A DNA stretch of 64,000 nt from Chloroflexota bacterium (lineage in GTDB: Bacteria > Chloroflexota > UBA11872): the NCBI GenBank assembly GCA_026708035.1, contig JAPOVQ010000010.1:58468-122467 (forward strand), read 5' to 3'. Both the position numbers and the translations under genes were made by a program. The notes below the pieces were generated by a model. It saw only the letters and a list, made by a program, of their open reading frames with translations. It ran no database searches and had not been told where the DNA came from. This document shows, piece after piece, positions 62,687 to 64,000 of the stretch (within the stretch, counting starts at the first letter, position 1; the number at the start of each line of letters is the position of its first letter).

Positions 62687-63601
62687 CTAGCCGGCCCACG
62701 CCGACGCCTGTGGATCGAGCGCCTCGCGGAGGCCGTCGCCAAAGAGATTGATGGCGAACACGGTGATCGCCAACGCCAGTCCGTTGAACGTCGGGATCCA
62801 CCAGGCCGTGCGGAAGTAGTTTCGATTCAACGACAGCTCGAGACCCCATTCGGGTTCGGGCGGACCGGCGCCCAGTCCGAGGAAGCTCAGGCCGGCCGCC
62901 GACAGCATGTTGGTGCCCAGCCCGAGCGTCGCCAGGATGAGAATGGGGCTGATCACATTCGGAAGAATGTGGCGAAAGATAATCCGCCCGTCGCGCATGC
63001 CGACGGCGCGCGCCGCCCGCACATAGGTGAACTCGCGCGCCGACAGCGTGGTGCCTCGCACGACGCGGGCGTACCCCGGAATCCCGGCAATCCCCAGCGC
63101 GATCATGGCGTTGTTCAGGCCGGGACCGAGTCCCGCGACGATGGTGATGGCGAGCAGCAGGCTGGGAAACGCCAGCATGACGTCCAGCACGCGGCTGATC
63201 AGCATGTCCGGCCAGCGGCCGAAATAGCCCGCGACCAATCCCAGGATGGACCCGAAGAACGCCCCAATCGCAACCGCCGTGAACCCGATGCGCAAGGAGA
63301 TGCGCGCCCCGCGCACCACGCGGCTGAACACGTCGCGTCCGATGTCGTCCGTGCCGAAGAGGTGGCCGTCCGTGCCCGGCGGCAGCAGCGCTCCCGGCAC
63401 GTTGTAGTAATCCAGCCGCTCCGAGGCGATCAGGTCGGCAAAAATCGCCCCGCTCGCCATCACGATGAGCACCACGCCACCCACCAGGGCGCCTTTGTTC
63501 CGGTAGAGACGCCGCCACGCGAGCGACCATTCGCTGCGCGGCTTGGCCTGCGCGGCGCCCTGGAGGGCCGCCTCGCCCACCACCCGTGACTCCAAGCTCA
63601 A
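62687..63601 (-). CDS. ABC transporter permease, DppC type
   Basis: 304 residues if started at TTG 63601, which has GGGGAG six bases upstream and yields an N-terminal tail matching its paralogue at 44265 (both carry RSEW before the first helix). Other in-frame starts reach back to 63691. Hallmarks: HLFGTDDIGRDVFSRVVRGAR, ARAVGMRDGRIIFRHILPN. First gene of the cassette. Confidence 0.9.
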   Translation of the reverse strand: MSLESRVVGEAALQGAAQAKPRSEWSLAWRRLYRNKGALVGGVVLIVMASGAIFADLIASERLDYYNVPGALLPPGTDGHLFGTDDIGRDVFSRVVRGARISLRIGFTAVAIGAFFGSILGLVAGYFGRWPDMLISRVLDVMLAFPSLLLAITIVAGLGPGLNNAMIALGIAGIPGYARVVRGTTLSAREFTYVRAARAVGMRDGRIIFRHILPNVISPILILATLGLGTNMLSAAGLSFLGLGAGPPEPEWGLELSLNRNYFRTAWWIPTFNGLALAITVFAINLFGDGLREALDPQASAWAG

Positions 63602-63840
63602 CGGACGCTCCCCGTCCCGATACGGATGCGAATCGCACCGCGGATTTCCAGGCCGACGGACAGCAGCGCCGTCCGAATCCCGAACAAGCAATCAACGGGC
63701 GGCCGCGGCTGCCGTTTGAACCTAAACTGCTTGACCAAGAAGCGTCAATCCCGCGACATTCCGTCGGCGGGTGACGGAGGCGCCACGAACCCAGCCGCCG
63801 TGGGACATAATGTCGCCGCCGACCAGCGCCGGAGGCCAGC

Positions 63841-64000
63841 GTGAAGCTCTGTATCTCCATCGCGTGCTATCGCTGGGCGTTCCAGCCCTCGATTCGGCGC
63901 GACGGCCCCGACTACCGTGCGGGCGGTGGGCCGCTGGTCTTGACGTGGTTCAGGAACGTCGCGATCAACTGCGCCAGCCATGAAACCAGCCAGCGTCCCA
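63841..64000 (+). CDS. 5' end of an unidentified gene (cut by window edge)
   Basis: GTG 63841 with CGGAGG about eight bases upstream opens a frame to the window end: KLCISIACYRWAFQPSIRRD, then YRAGGGPLVL. The start could fit a TIM-barrel sugar isomerase/epimerase, but that is a guess. A fragment with the same RWAFQPxIRR pattern occurs at 58689-58850. Confidence 0.55.
   Translation, partial: MKLCISIACYRWAFQPSIRRDGPDYRAGGGPLVLTWFRNVAINCASHETSQRP

Noticed and set aside
60672..63860. Single open frame of about 1060 codons joining binding protein and upstream sequence
   Set aside because: Only the part from 62582 matches the family and has a ribosome-binding site; the rest is out-of-phase with the real permease gene there.

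Overview
The window is high-GC bacterial DNA with dense operons, most plausibly from an uncultured member of the Chloroflexota. The main clue is three solute-binding proteins that begin with a twin-arginine lipoprotein signal followed by a long Val/Glu/Lys-rich linker (EVIKEVPVE-like units), a style I associate with that phylum. No rRNA or intact tRNA is present to confirm the assignment.

Layout. 1-10.3 kb: one translationally coupled operon for a peptide/opine-type ABC importer (binding protein, two permeases, two ATPases) with hydantoinase/oxoprolinase subunits A and B and an amidohydrolase; this looks like uptake plus hydrolysis of a cyclic amide or lactam. 10.4-17 kb: an FtsX-type permease with its lipoprotein adaptor (minus strand) and a BNR/Asp-box beta-propeller (plus strand). 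17-21.7 kb: a second importer without ATPases. 22-32.7 kb: accessory DNA with a cadherin/FN3 remnant, two leucine-rich-repeat lipoproteins and a complete 3.1-kb IS1595-type transposon sitting inside the first LRR gene. 32.7-40.9 kb: an integrated island marked by tRNA-Thr, tRNA-Pro and tRNA-Leu 3' parts. It has a tyrosine recombinase and a minus-strand cluster of RadC, a metallopeptidase-VWA protein, a MoxR-type AAA+ ATPase and an unknown two-module protein. 41.4-43.9 kb: a second, decayed IS1595-type element with the same kind of methyltransferase-HNH cargo. 44.2-48.3 and 59.5-63.6 kb: two paralogous permease-binding protein-permease cassettes in opposite orientation. 48.3-59.5 kb: an IS5 element inside a dead enolase-superfamily gene, a glycoside-hydrolase-like propeller, IS5 and IS1 remnants, and a run of small secreted, zinc-ribbon and HTH genes typical of an integrated element.

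Working together: four import systems but only one ATPase pair suggests that ATPases are shared or encoded elsewhere. The two strongest candidates for something new are (i) IS1595-type elements carrying a single-chain adenine methyltransferase-HNH nuclease fusion, seen twice, and (ii) the island cluster of MoxR ATPase, metallopeptidase-VWA, two-module protein and RadC, where each of the four start codons is preceded by a strong hairpin whose near edge lies 31-36 nt upstream. Several accessory genes carry single-base frameshifts next to homopolymers; these may be true decay, phase variation or read errors. The long genes of the first 21 kb show none.
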